Positions 1-8,778 of a DNA stretch of 64,000 nucleotides are shown here, in pieces (position 1 is the stretch's first letter; each line of letters opens with the position of its first letter). Both the position numbers and the translations under genes were made by a program. Below the pieces are notes generated by a model that was given only the letters and a program-made list of their open reading frames with translations, did not search any database and was not told the DNA's origin. Origin of the DNA: an uncultured Dorea sp. (GTDB lineage Bacteria > Bacillota > Clostridia > Lachnospirales > Lachnospiraceae); assembly GCA_900550865.1 (NCBI GenBank), contig URTM01000005.1:1-64000 (forward strand), read 5' to 3'.

Positions 1-75
1 CGTGCTTGCACGAGACCTTGGCGACTGCCGCGATAACTTGAGAAACTCGCGAAGCATGTTTCTCATAGTTTACAC

Positions 76-156
76 GCGGATATGGCGGAATTGGCAGACG
101 CGCTAGACTTAGGATCTAGTGTCCACGACGTGCAGGTTCAAGTCCTGTTATCCGCA
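76..156 (+). tRNA. tRNA-Leu (anticodon UAG)
   Basis: The sequence folds as a class II tRNA with a long variable arm. The acceptor stem GCGGATA (76-82) pairs with TATCCGC (149-155), followed by discriminator A. The anticodon stem CTAGA/TCTAG encloses the loop CTTAGGA, giving anticodon UAG, which reads CUA leucine codons. The T arm GGTTCAAGTCC is intact. The CCA tail is not encoded. Confidence 0.96.
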
Positions 157-165
157 TGAAAAGAT

Positions 166-211
166 AATCCCGAGAACAGTATGGTATGATGCAGTTCTTC
201 GGGATTTTTTG
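166..211 (+). terminator. Terminator after tRNA-Leu
   Basis: AATCCCGAGAAC pairs with GTTCTTCGGGATT across a short loop and is followed by a run of six T. It ends the tRNA transcript before the nucleotidase gene. Confidence 0.75.
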
Positions 212-287
212 CATAGGAAGGTATACAGGAGAATCTGCCGCCAGCAGTTTTTCACACCTGTTTATATAAAAAAGAAAGGGGAAACGT

Positions 288-2237
288 ATGAGAAGAGTAA
301 AAAGAGTTATTGTGCTGCTTTTGGTCGTGATGTTATGTATGCCGTTGCTGACAGGAGTGCAGACCGAGGCTGCAGATGAGGAAAAACATCTGGATGTATT
401 ATTTACGCATGACACACATTCACATCTGAACAGCTATTCTACAATTGTAAACGGGAAACAAAAAGAGGTCGGAGGCTTTGCAAGGCTGAAAACATTGATT
501 GACGAAAAGAAGAAAGAAAATCCGGATACACTTATCCTGGACGGAGGAGATTTTTCCATGGGAACCCTGATCCAGACAGTGTACACGACAGAAGCAGCAG
601 AACTTAGGATGCTTGGATATCTGGGCTGTGATGTTACGACCTTTGGCAATCATGAATTTGATTACCGTTCCGACGGACTTGCAGATATGCTGAAGACTGC
701 AAAGAATTCAGAGGAGACAGTTCCGGAGCTTGTAGTGTGTAATGTAGACTGGGATGCGATGGAAAAAGAAGGATTAAGCAAAGGGCAGAAACAAATAGAA
801 TCGGCATTTGAGACGTATGGAGTGAAGGATTATGTGGTTATTCAAAAAGGCGGTGTAAAGATAGCAGTTCTCGGGGTATTCGGGGAAGATGCATTAGAAT
901 GTGCGCCTACCTGTGAACTTGAGTTTAAGGATCCTGTGGAATCAGCCAAAAATACAGTAGAAGAGATTAAGAAAAAAGAAGATGTCGATATGATCGCATG
1001 CGTTTCCCACAGTGGGACATGGGAAGATGAGAAGGTATCGGAAGATGAGACTCTGGCGAAAGAAGTACCGGATATTGATCTGATCATCAGTGGTCATACA
1101 CATACGCAATTAGACCGGCCGATCAGACACGGGAATACTTATATTGTATCCTGTGGGGAATACGGTAGGAATCTTGGAAGCATTTCCATGACCCAGAAGA
1201 AAGATAAACGCTGGAAAATAAATACTTATAAATTGCTTCCGGTAACAAAGAATGTAAAATCTGATCAGGCAACCCAGAAGCAGATCGATAAATTTATGGA
1301 TACCGTCGATACCAATTATCTGATAAATTTCGGTTATACAAAAGATCAGGTACTTGCAGAAAATGATATTAAGTTCAACAGCCTTGAGGAAATGGAAACA
1401 AAGCATGAAGAACTGAATCTGGGAGACATTATGTCTGACGCCTATGTGTATGCGGTGGAAAATTCCGAAGGATATGATGGCAGGCCGGTAGATGTGGCGG
1501 TTGTGCCAAGTGGAACGGTACGTGATACATACACAAAAGGTGATATTACGGTAGAAAAGGTTTATAATTCTTTCTCACTGGGGATCGGAAAAGACGGGCT
1601 TGCCGGTTATCCACTGATCACTGCATATTTAACCGGAAAAGAATTAAAGCTGGTAGCAGAAGTAGATGCGTCTGTTTCTGATTATATGACGATTGCAAGA
1701 TTATATTGCAGCGGAATGAATTTTACTTATAATCCGCACCGCATGATTCTGAACAAAGTAACAGATTGTTATCTGACCAAAGATGGAGAGAGAGAAGAGA
1801 TTCAGGATGATAAGTTATACAGGGTTGTGACGGATCTGTATACAGGACAGATGTTGGGCTCTGTCATGGATGTATCACATGGATTATTAAAGATTGAACC
1901 GAAGGATAAGAATGGAAAGCCGATAAAGAATCTGGAAGATGAGGCGATTACAGACGGTAAGACAGAATTAAAGGCATGGGTGGCAATTGCAAGATATATG
2001 CAGTCATTTGAAGACACAGACGGAGATGGAATAGCAAATGTTTCTGATTACTATAGTACGACACACGGGCGGAAAGTAGTGGAAGACAGCAGGAATATTG
2101 CAGATCTGTTAAAACATCCAAATAAATTTGCCGGAATGATCGTGGGAATCTGTGCGGGACTTATTGTCCTGATTATAGTGATTATCTGGCTGATGCGAAA
2201 ATTAATCAGGAAATTTCGTATTAAAAAGAAAAAATAA
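288..2237 (+). CDS. Secreted, membrane-anchored 5'-nucleotidase / bifunctional metallophosphatase (UshA family)
   Basis: This is a two-domain extracellular nucleotidase that should strip phosphate from nucleotides or sugar nucleotides outside the cell. Residues 1-29 form a signal peptide. The dinuclear-metal phosphatase domain shows HDTH (41-44), DGGD (85-88), GNHE (120-123) and SGHTH (268-272), all the expected ligand motifs. The C-terminal 5'-nucleotidase domain spans roughly residues 330-560. A single hydrophobic segment near 617-637 followed by a Lys/Arg-rich tail anchors it to the membrane, where UshA itself is free in the periplasm. An AAAGGGG ribosome binding site precedes the ATG. It lies alone between two terminators. 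The family is certain, the substrate is not. Confidence 0.9.
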   Translation: MRRVKRVIVLLLVVMLCMPLLTGVQTEAADEEKHLDVLFTHDTHSHLNSYSTIVNGKQKEVGGFARLKTLIDEKKKENPDTLILDGGDFSMGTLIQTVYTTEAAELRMLGYLGCDVTTFGNHEFDYRSDGLADMLKTAKNSEETVPELVVCNVDWDAMEKEGLSKGQKQIESAFETYGVKDYVVIQKGGVKIAVLGVFGEDALECAPTCELEFKDPVESAKNTVEEIKKKEDVDMIACVSHSGTWEDEKVSEDETLAKEVPDIDLIISGHTHTQLDRPIRHGNTYIVSCGEYGRNLGSISMTQKKDKRWKINTYKLLPVTKNVKSDQATQKQIDKFMDTVDTNYLINFGYTKDQVLAENDIKFNSLEEMETKHEELNLGDIMSDAYVYAVENSEGYDGRPVDVAVVPSGTVRDTYTKGDITVEKVYNSFSLGIGKDGLAGYPLITAYLTGKELKLVAEVDASVSDYMTIARLYCSGMNFTYNPHRMILNKVTDCYLTKDGEREEIQDDKLYRVVTDLYTGQMLGSVMDVSHGLLKIEPKDKNGKPIKNLEDEAITDGKTELKAWVAIARYMQSFEDTDGDGIANVSDYYSTTHGRKVVEDSRNIADLLKHPNKFAGMIVGICAGLIVLIIVIIWLMRKLIRKFRIKKKK

Positions 2238-2252
2238 AAGAAAATGAAATGA

Positions 2253-2288
2253 AAACACCGGAGCAGATTAGAATGCCCCGGTGTTTAT
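2253..2288. terminator. Bidirectional terminator
   Basis: AAACACCGG and CCGGTGTTT form a strong stem between two convergent genes. T-rich sequence follows it on both strands, so it can end the nucleotidase gene and the opposing membrane-protein gene. Confidence 0.7.
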
Positions 2289-2292
2289 TTAA

Positions 2293-3249
2293 CTATTTTA
2301 TAATAAATTTCCGGATTATACAGCTTACAACTCCTGCAACACAGATTGGAAGTAATGTATTCTTTAAACTTCCGTAAACAGTCAATGCACTCTGGATGCC
2401 CTGAAGTGCGGCAGGAATCTGCGGAATGAGGCTTGCAAACATAGCAGACAGATAAGAGCCGGCTGCGATAATGATAAAGGATGTGAGCCCCCGGCCGTTA
2501 TCGATGGTATTTCCATTACGACCCTGCTTCCTGCTTCCGCCGAGAACACAGAAAAAGATAATAATCTCATAAAGCACTAATACTCCGGCAACCGCAAGAT
2601 AAGCGATCAGTTCCTGATCTGCAGCTGTCAGGCGGGAAATAATGTTACCAAAAGGACCTACATTTGCCAGGAAATGCAGCCCTAAAAGATAAATGATCCA
2701 TGCGATCAATAACAGTGTTCCTATTCTTAACAGAAAATTGATCAATTTGAATAAGATTTTTCCTCCTGCTTTTGCAGTTTTTGCAACTGGTTTTGCGACA
2801 TTTGGAACTTTAACACCACGTTTTTTCCGGCGTTTTTTATCTTTTTTACCATTACTGCGTGAATCGTTGTAAGAATCATCGTAATCACGGTCATTATTGT
2901 CGTAGTCATCATAGTCATCATAGTCATCGTAGAGATCATCATCTAACTCGTCGAAGATATCGTCATCGTAGTAAGCGGTGTCAAAGAAATTATCTTTTTT
3001 TCCCTGTTTTTTATTTTTCCTGGAAGCTTTCTTATTTTTATTCTTTAGTTTCTTGGTTAATCTGTCATAATCATTTTTCTTGATATAATCAGTGTGATCA
3101 ATATCGGACAATCCGGATAATACATCGCGGTAATCATCATCGTCATCATCGATAGAGATATCAGGAAGATCACCTTCGTAGATCACTTCAAAATCATCGT
3201 CAAAAATATCAGAAGTAGATTGTGTTTTCTTCTTATTATTTAAACTCAT
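2293..3249 (-). CDS. Membrane protein with long Asp-rich cytoplasmic N-terminus, unknown function
   Basis: I do not recognise this 318-residue protein. The first half (about 1-150) is extremely hydrophilic: acidic DDDDDY, DDYDDYDDYD and NNDRDYDD stretches alternate with Lys-rich segments. The second half holds about four to five hydrophobic segments (near 168-195, 212-236, 250-275 and 295-315), so it is an integral membrane protein with a disordered charged tail. The GAY/GAT triplet run in the DNA is a local low-complexity tract that may vary in length. A TAGGAGGGACT ribosome binding site fits the chosen ATG, and a sigma-A promoter lies just upstream. It is a single gene, transcribed divergently from its neighbour. 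Confidence 0.7.
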   Translation of the reverse strand: MSLNNKKKTQSTSDIFDDDFEVIYEGDLPDISIDDDDDDYRDVLSGLSDIDHTDYIKKNDYDRLTKKLKNKNKKASRKNKKQGKKDNFFDTAYYDDDIFDELDDDLYDDYDDYDDYDNNDRDYDDSYNDSRSNGKKDKKRRKKRGVKVPNVAKPVAKTAKAGGKILFKLINFLLRIGTLLLIAWIIYLLGLHFLANVGPFGNIISRLTAADQELIAYLAVAGVLVLYEIIIFFCVLGGSRKQGRNGNTIDNGRGLTSFIIIAAGSYLSAMFASLIPQIPAALQGIQSALTVYGSLKNTLLPICVAGVVSCIIRKFIIK

Positions 3250-3280
3250 TATTAGTCCCTCCTATTTATACCCGTCTTCT

Positions 3281-3309
3281 ATTCTATAATGTTTGAAAAA
3301 AACTCTCAA
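3281..3309 (-). promoter_or_regulatory. Promoter of the Asp-rich membrane protein
   Basis: On the minus strand TTGAGA, a 17-base spacer and TAGAAT stand about 32 bases ahead of the ATG, with TAGGAGGG between. Confidence 0.6.
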
Positions 3310-3401
3310 GAGTGGTCACAGAATATTCACGAAGTTGTAAGAAAAACTTTAGATTTGTATTATATGCAATAAAAGCTTAACAGATATGAAAAAGAAGTTT
3401 G

Positions 3402-3430
3402 TTGAGAAATGAGAAAGAATCACGTATAAT
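3402..3430 (+). promoter_or_regulatory. Promoter of the CmpB-like gene
   Basis: TTGAGA, a 17-base spacer and a perfect TATAAT precede the gene starting near 3513. Confidence 0.7.
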
Positions 3431-3512
3431 GAAGTTTATTAATATAATGAAGGCAGGGAAAAATATTTTTTGAACCTGGCGGCATATCATGAAAAAGAAG
3501 GAGAGAGTATAT

Positions 3513-4349
3513 TTGACAGAGTTTTATTATTTTGCATTATCATTTTTTGTATATGGATTCCTTGGATGGTGCACGGAGGTTGCATATGCGGCGGTAAAAC
3601 AGGGAAAATTTGTAAACCGTGGATTCTTAAACGGACCAATCTGTCCGGTATATGGAATAGGGGTTGGTGTTGTAGTACAGTTCCTGACGCCGGTCGAGAA
3701 TAATATCGTGTTGTTGTATATCAGTTCGACGATACTTGTGACGGTGATCGAAGGAATTACCGGATTCCTGCTGGAGAAGATCTTTCATAATAAATGGTGG
3801 GATTATTCGGATCAGCCGTTGAACATCGGTGGATATGTATGTGTGTTGTTTTCACTGATCTGGGGTGTATTCTGTGTCCTGATCGTGAAGGTCATCCATC
3901 CGCTGATCTACAAAGTGCTGACGATGATTCCTCTTGTTCTTGGAATTGTGGTTATGGCATGCCTGGCGGTCGGACTTCTGGCGGATCTGTATGTAACAGC
4001 TTCCGGTATCCTTAAGATGAACCGCAGACTGGAAGCAATGGAGAAGATTGCTGCCGAGCTGAAAGATCTGTCTAATAAGGTTGGAGAGAATATATATGAG
4101 AATGTAATGGAAGGTATGGAATTCCAGGAAGAGAAGAAAGAACAGTTCAGTAACGCCAGAGAAGAGCTGAAGGAACGACTGGAAGAGCCGAAGGCCCGTA
4201 TGGAAGAATTAAAAGCGAAATACGAAGAGATGGCAGAAAATCGTACCAAAGTTGGCGAACGTCTCGTGAAGGCATTCCCGAAGATGCAGTCAAGGCAGCA
4301 TAAGGAGATCTTTGAGGAGCTGCGGGAGCGCGTGCGGCGGAGTAAATAA
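3513..4349 (+). CDS. Putative ABC-transporter-permease-like membrane protein (CmpB/PF06541 type)
   Basis: The N-terminal part (residues 1-175) has about five membrane segments and carries the conserved pattern of this family: FYYFALSFFVYGFLGWC, NRGFLNGP and PVYGIG. The last 90 residues are a Glu/Lys-rich coiled coil. The family is named as an ABC-type permease component, but no ATPase or binding protein is adjacent, so transport is not shown. Start choice: the ATG at 3489 has no ribosome binding site, and the codons it would translate contain AAGGAGAG seven bases ahead of TTG 3513. I therefore take TTG 3513 as the start; the longer form would add eight residues. Confidence 0.78.
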   Translation: MTEFYYFALSFFVYGFLGWCTEVAYAAVKQGKFVNRGFLNGPICPVYGIGVGVVVQFLTPVENNIVLLYISSTILVTVIEGITGFLLEKIFHNKWWDYSDQPLNIGGYVCVLFSLIWGVFCVLIVKVIHPLIYKVLTMIPLVLGIVVMACLAVGLLADLYVTASGILKMNRRLEAMEKIAAELKDLSNKVGENIYENVMEGMEFQEEKKEQFSNAREELKERLEEPKARMEELKAKYEEMAENRTKVGERLVKAFPKMQSRQHKEIFEELRERVRRSK

Positions 4350-4515
4350 ATGGCTATTTAGTTCATCAGACCGGCTACCCGGACCGGAATAAAGGTTAGA
4401 AATACTTGAGCGTAAATTTCCACGCTCTTAGTGTTTCTTCCTCATGGAACCTGAACAAGAAGCGTCCGATACTGGGTTCTTCAAGGATCGAGAGGCCAAC
4501 TACGTTAATCGATTA
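4350..4515. other. Non-coding stretch with one hairpin
   Basis: No convincing gene lies here. GAGCGT (4408-4413) and ACGCTC (4422-4427) form a short hairpin with an eight-base loop, and there is no T run. The composition is higher in GC than nearby spacers and I recognise no known RNA. It could be the decayed end of a mobile element. Confidence 0.3.
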
Positions 4516-4552
4516 AATAAAAAACCTTGAAGAACGAATCTTCAAGGTTTCT
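4515..4552 (-). terminator. Terminator of tRNA-Leu(CAG)
   Basis: AAACCTTGAAGA and TCTTCAAGGTTT pair across a four-base loop. Read on the minus strand the stem is followed by TTTTTTATTTAAT, directly after the tRNA. Confidence 0.85.
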
Positions 4553-4556
4553 CTCA

Positions 4557-4639
4557 TGCGGAAAAAGGGACTTGAACCCTCACAGGATTGCTCCCACTAG
4601 AACCTGAATCTAGCGCGTCTGCCATTCCGCCATTTCCGC
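4557..4639 (-). tRNA. tRNA-Leu (anticodon CAG)
   Basis: The minus strand folds as a class II leucine tRNA. The acceptor stem GCGGAAA pairs with TTTCCGC, with discriminator A. The anticodon loop is TTCAGGT between CTAGA and TCTAG, giving CAG for CUG codons. A long variable arm and the GGTTCAAGTCC T arm are present. Confidence 0.95.
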
Positions 4640-4651
4640 TTGACAAAATGT

Positions 4652-4680
4652 ATGATATCATAGTCTGGCGGAAAATGCAA
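4652..4680 (-). promoter_or_regulatory. Promoter of tRNA-Leu(CAG)
   Basis: On the minus strand TTGCAT, a 17-base spacer and TATCAT end 12 bases before the first tRNA base. Confidence 0.6.
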
Positions 4681-4778
4681 ATGTTTTTTGCAAAAAATTG
4701 AAATTTTTTTAATTTTTTCTTCAAATACGATTTTTAACTGCCTGAATGCAACCAATAGAGCGGAGAATAAAAACAATA

Positions 4779-5897
4779 TTAGTTGATCTCAATTCCATTT
4801 ACTTCCAGATGATTATCGATCGCAATAACCAGACAGCGGCGGCCGTCGATCTCACGGGTCTCCACCAGATCGGCTCTTTCTGGATTAACTTTAATTACGA
4901 CATCCGGTGTCTCGATCTGGAAAGTCTTGGCGCTGGCGATATTGGAGGCGAGCAGTGTTCCGTGTACGCCGACCGTCTCATCGAATTCATCATCGAAGGA
5001 TTCCAGCTTTTCTTCGGCAACTCCGCTGCGTGTCAGGAGCTTTTTGACATCGGTTTTGGATAATTCGAGTGGTTCCGGTTCTTCCTTGGCCTGTTCGATC
5101 ATTTCGTTCAGGTTGTCGTGGATGTTGCGGACCACTTCATAGTTACTTTCTTCGCCAAGAGTGTCACTTACGAGTGCCTGGAAGGTTGTCTTCTGGTCGC
5201 CTGCAGTCAGTGGTGTGATGCTTCCAAGGACATGCTCTACGAAATAAGGCTGTAACTCTTCCGGTTTTTTCGTATAATAAAGGACATTATGTACGTCAGT
5301 TGCACGGTCCTGGAATGCAGGGAATAAGAATCCTTTGACCGGAGCCTCTACGAACCAGTCGCGGATACGGTCTTCGATATTATTGGTCTGTGCGTTATAA
5401 GTAAGTCCGGCTTTTGTAAGATTGACCGGGCAGATACTGCAGAGGATGTGTTCATATACGGTGTCGGATGCGTCCTCCATCTCCAGACCGTCCTTGGTCT
5501 TACCTGGAACATCGTATACGGCATGGATCAGGATGATGTAGTAGTTCTCGCCATATTCATAACTTTCTACGACCTTATCATAGAATTCTTCCAGCAGCAG
5601 GTCATCCTGAAGTTTGCTGTTCTTTAATTTCATAAGGAATTCCTGTGTGCCGCCGTTTAATTCCTGGTCGAGTGGGAATTCCATGTTGATGAGGTTCTTT
5701 CCGATCGTTCCGGAAAGCGTGTGTTTGAATATATCAAAATATTTGAAAGCCTCTTCTTCCGGTAAAGATAAGAAGGCTTTCTTCATTTCCATTTTTTTCT
5801 CTTTTTCATGATCCACGTAGCATCCGCAGATACGTGTGATGGCACAATTTTCAGGAGAAAACTGTTTACGGATTTCTAATACTTCTTTTTTGTTCAT
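4779..5897 (-). CDS. DUF4317 family protein
   Basis: The protein starts with the family signature KKEVLEIRKQFSPENCAITRICGCYVD, split here as KKEVLEIRKQFSPENC then AITRICGCYV, which I recognise as DUF4317, common in Clostridia and without a known function. It is soluble, about 372 residues, acidic in the C-terminal third, and has no signal peptide or membrane segment. Start choice: an ATG 18 codons further upstream lacks a ribosome binding site, whereas the ATG at 5897 follows AAGGAAG at good spacing, and the family begins at this Met. It stands alone, divergent from the serine dehydratase genes. Confidence 0.85.
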   Translation of the reverse strand: MNKKEVLEIRKQFSPENCAITRICGCYVDHEKEKKMEMKKAFLSLPEEEAFKYFDIFKHTLSGTIGKNLINMEFPLDQELNGGTQEFLMKLKNSKLQDDLLLEEFYDKVVESYEYGENYYIILIHAVYDVPGKTKDGLEMEDASDTVYEHILCSICPVNLTKAGLTYNAQTNNIEDRIRDWFVEAPVKGFLFPAFQDRATDVHNVLYYTKKPEELQPYFVEHVLGSITPLTAGDQKTTFQALVSDTLGEESNYEVVRNIHDNLNEMIEQAKEEPEPLELSKTDVKKLLTRSGVAEEKLESFDDEFDETVGVHGTLLASNIASAKTFQIETPDVVIKVNPERADLVETREIDGRRCLVIAIDNHLEVNGIEIN

Positions 5898-5993
5898 ATT
5901 TGCCACTTCCTTATTATCATATGCTGGGAGGATATTTAATCCCGGTATCATAAAATGTTAGCATATCAGCCGGGAAAAAACAATCATTGACCA

Positions 5994-6022
5994 TTGTAAA
6001 AGATGGGGCGTGAACGTATAAT
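5994..6022 (+). promoter_or_regulatory. Promoter of sdaAB-sdaAA
   Basis: TTGTAA, a 17-base spacer and TATAAT lie about 95 bases ahead of sdaAB. The leader between them shows no riboswitch I recognise. Confidence 0.6.
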
Positions 6023-6115
6023 AGTAGATAGAATATGTCAAAATACGTAACTATTCAACACTGGAAAATATGGGGAAGGGGATAGTTATAGTAAAGAAGA
6101 AAGGGAAAGAAGAAT

Positions 6116-6787
6116 ATGGGAAATATATTCGACATTTTAGGACCGGTTATGGTAGGTCCGTCCAGCTCGCACACAGCGGGAGCGGTCAGAATCGGTATGG
6201 TCGCAAGACAGTTGTTCGGCCGTCAGCCGGAGAAGGCAGAAGTTATCTTACATGGTTCTTTTGCCGCAACAGGAAAGGGACATGGAACGGACCGGGCACT
6301 GATCGCCGGTTTATTGGGGATGATGCCGGACGATATGCGTATACCGGACAGTTATGAAGTTGCAAAAGACATGGGGATGGATTTTGTAATGAAGAATAAG
6401 AACATCAAGGGTGCACATCCGAATACCGCCCAGATCATTATGGAAGCAGAAGGTGTGCCGCAGATGAAGATCCAGGCACATTCCATCGGAGGCGGACGTA
6501 TCTGCGTCTGTAAATTAGACGGGATTGATGTGAATTTCAGCGGAGAGAGCTGTACGCTTATTATCCGTAATGTGGACGAGCCGGGACGGATCATGGAGGT
6601 TGCTGCGGCACTCAGTAAAGCCGAGATCAATGTGGCGACCATGCAGGTGTTCCGTGACAAGCGTGGCGGAACGGCCGTTATGGTTGTTGAGACAGATCAG
6701 GTGATCCCGCAGAGTGCAATCGATGAACTGGAGAGCAAGCCGGGAATTATCCGTGTGAAATTTCTTGATCCGAATGGATCGGTATAG
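6116..6787 (+). CDS. sdaAB: L-serine dehydratase, iron-sulfur-dependent, beta subunit
   Basis: This is the beta subunit of the two-chain L-serine ammonia-lyase, which converts L-serine to pyruvate and ammonia with a [4Fe-4S] cluster held by the alpha chain. It opens with the family motif FDILGPVMVGPSSSHTAGA, and the SSSHTAG stretch is shared with single-chain enzymes. The last 75 residues form an ACT-type domain (SCTLIIRNVDEPGRI), the likely serine-sensing part. Length (223) is normal for the family. It is followed after 20 bases by sdaAA, so the two chains are co-translated. Confidence 0.95.
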   Translation: MGNIFDILGPVMVGPSSSHTAGAVRIGMVARQLFGRQPEKAEVILHGSFAATGKGHGTDRALIAGLLGMMPDDMRIPDSYEVAKDMGMDFVMKNKNIKGAHPNTAQIIMEAEGVPQMKIQAHSIGGGRICVCKLDGIDVNFSGESCTLIIRNVDEPGRIMEVAAALSKAEINVATMQVFRDKRGGTAVMVVETDQVIPQSAIDELESKPGIIRVKFLDPNGSV

Positions 6788-6807
6788 ATAATGGAGGAAA
6801 AAAACAT

Positions 6808-7677
6808 ATGTCATATCAGTCAATGGAAGAGGCGAAACTGAGAGGGGAAAAAGAGAACATTCCATTCTGGAAAGCAATCCAGTTAGAAGATGCACAGGAA
6901 CGGGATGTGAAGATAGAAGATTCCTGGGAAAAGATGAAATATATGTGGCAGTCCATGCTGGATGCGCTGGACGCTTATGAGCCGGACAAGGTATCAAGAA
7001 GCGGACTTGTTGGAACCGAGGGCGGACTTATGGACAATTACCGCGAAACAAAAGAACCGTTGTGTGGTGATTTCGTCGCAAAGGTGATGTCGAATGCACT
7101 GAAGATGGGATGCAACAATGCCTGTATGAAACGAATTGTTGCGGCACCGACAGCAGGAGCCTGTGGTGTACTTCCGGCAGTACTTGTTACTTATTATAAG
7201 GAATACAATGTTCCGGAAGAGAAGATGATAGAGGCGATGTATGTGGCGGCCGGGCTTGGTCAGATCATTGCCAACAGGGCATATCTCGCAGGAGCATCGG
7301 GAGGATGCCAGGCGGAGATCGGTTCCGGTTCCGGAATGGCAGCCGGAGCAATCTGTTACATCAAAGGTGGAGATACCGATCAGATCGGACATGCCTGTGC
7401 GATGGCATTGAAGAATCTGATGGGGCTTGTATGTGATCCGGTTGGAGGACTGGTAGAAGTTCCGTGTGTGAAGCGTAATGTAGGCGGTGCGGTGAATGCA
7501 CTGGCGGCAGCGGACATGGCACTGGCGGGAATTACCAGTAAGATACCTGTCGATCAGGTGATTGATGCGATGAAAGAAGTCGGAGATAAGATGGACGTAT
7601 CATTAAGAGAAACCGGTATCGGCGGTGTTGCCGGAACACCTGCAGCACAGGAAGTAGTAGAAAAATTAGGGATGTAG
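6808..7677 (+). CDS. sdaAA: L-serine dehydratase, iron-sulfur-dependent, alpha subunit
   Basis: This is the catalytic chain of the serine dehydratase. It contains the conserved cysteines expected to hold the [4Fe-4S] cluster, in the NACMKRIVAAPTAGACG region, in CAMALKNLMGLVCDPVGG and in VPCVKRN, plus a Gly-rich GASGGCQAEIGSGSGMAAGA loop that in this family positions the substrate. Length (289) is normal. AATGGAGG precedes the ATG. The stop codon lies inside the stem of the following terminator, so the operon ends sharply here. Confidence 0.96.
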   Translation: MSYQSMEEAKLRGEKENIPFWKAIQLEDAQERDVKIEDSWEKMKYMWQSMLDALDAYEPDKVSRSGLVGTEGGLMDNYRETKEPLCGDFVAKVMSNALKMGCNNACMKRIVAAPTAGACGVLPAVLVTYYKEYNVPEEKMIEAMYVAAGLGQIIANRAYLAGASGGCQAEIGSGSGMAAGAICYIKGGDTDQIGHACAMALKNLMGLVCDPVGGLVEVPCVKRNVGGAVNALAAADMALAGITSKIPVDQVIDAMKEVGDKMDVSLRETGIGGVAGTPAAQEVVEKLGM

Positions 7678-7698
7678 CGCAAGCTACATCCCCTTTTT
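7669..7698 (+). terminator. Terminator of sdaAB-sdaAA
   Basis: GGGATGTAGC and GCTACATCCC form a perfect ten-pair stem with loop GCAA, followed by CTTTTT. The TAG stop of sdaAA is in the left arm. Confidence 0.92.
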
Positions 7699-8761
7699 AT
7701 GAGAGCGTTGTTTTTAAATCGGTGCTATGAAAATAAGCATGAGCTTTATCGAATAATTTGTTACACAGGACTGTATAAACAGAACCGAACAGGTTGGCTC
7801 CGATTCTAAGTGCTACCGCATATGGCATTCCAAACAGACTGGAAGCAATGGAAAGTGCACCGAACGTATTGAATACCGTCTGCCAGGAATATCCTGCTGA
7901 ATAACCGACACCGATACCGCCGATGATTCCGATGTAAGCATACATAGATTTCGGAAGAACCGTATACAGCACAATGAATAACAGGCTTCCTACGATATTG
8001 AACATCCAACGCTTTCCGGAACGGGCAACGCAGTCATTCGTAAATGGCAGACATACGGACATACATGCGATTCCTGCCCACATGGCTCTTGGAAGTCCGA
8101 GCAGGGACATGATGAGCATGGCGGATGACACGATGAATGTCAGCTTGATATACCATCTGCTCCGTGCGGAATGGATGTTGAATTCCTGAAAAAGATGAGA
8201 GAATTTCCGCTGGTAAGGACGGTTCTTCTGGTTCTTATAGAAGATGATCATGCAGAGGATCATTCCTACAAGGAGTCCTTCCAGTCTTAAAAGGTAGGCA
8301 TGTCCGCTTACATCATATCCAAATAATAATAGATAGCCAAGGACAAAAGTAGAGTGATTGTACATGATCACATTGTGGCATCCGAGGATCATCAGCAGCA
8401 TAATACAGACTGCATTGACAAAGAATGCCGGAACCGGGGATACCATGTTGGCAAGGCGGGGACCTGTCATGAGGATTGCGTAGATGCCTGCGATAGAGGC
8501 AAGTCCGTGTGTGGTCCGGATTCCGAAGTCGGCCTGTCTGAGAACGAGTACGGCCAGAAGTACGGTAACTCCGACAACACTGTTGTCATTTCCGATAAAT
8601 TTACTATATAACGATACGACTGCAACACAGAATGCCATTACAAGATATACCTTAAAATTGTAAATGAGGATGTGACGTCTTTTTTCCTTTTTATCGGTTG
8701 TATTTTTGATCAGCTGCTTGGAGCCGGTCGAGCTAAGTTGTAGTTCCTGGTAAAATGTCAT
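7697..8761 (-). CDS. FUSC-family (aromatic acid exporter-like) membrane protein
   Basis: The protein has about ten hydrophobic segments in two blocks (near 33-160 and 205-335) separated by a basic cytoplasmic stretch (KNQKNRPYQRKFSHLF). This layout and the sequence of the first block match FUSC/YccC-type membrane proteins, some of which export aromatic acids. It begins 17 bases after a MarR-type regulator on the same strand and shares its promoter, so it is probably an efflux component induced by the ligand of that regulator. The substrate is not known. The gene stops right at the facing serine dehydratase terminator. Confidence 0.75.
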   Translation of the reverse strand: MTFYQELQLSSTGSKQLIKNTTDKKEKRRHILIYNFKVYLVMAFCVAVVSLYSKFIGNDNSVVGVTVLLAVLVLRQADFGIRTTHGLASIAGIYAILMTGPRLANMVSPVPAFFVNAVCIMLLMILGCHNVIMYNHSTFVLGYLLLFGYDVSGHAYLLRLEGLLVGMILCMIIFYKNQKNRPYQRKFSHLFQEFNIHSARSRWYIKLTFIVSSAMLIMSLLGLPRAMWAGIACMSVCLPFTNDCVARSGKRWMFNIVGSLLFIVLYTVLPKSMYAYIGIIGGIGVGYSAGYSWQTVFNTFGALSIASSLFGMPYAVALRIGANLFGSVYTVLCNKLFDKAHAYFHSTDLKTTLS

Positions 8762-8778
8762 GGTAGAATCTCCTTTAT

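Noticed and set aside
1..75. Part of a structural RNA at the left edge
   Set aside because: The first 75 bases are GC-rich but match no tRNA or rRNA end that I can recognise, and there is too little sequence to judge.
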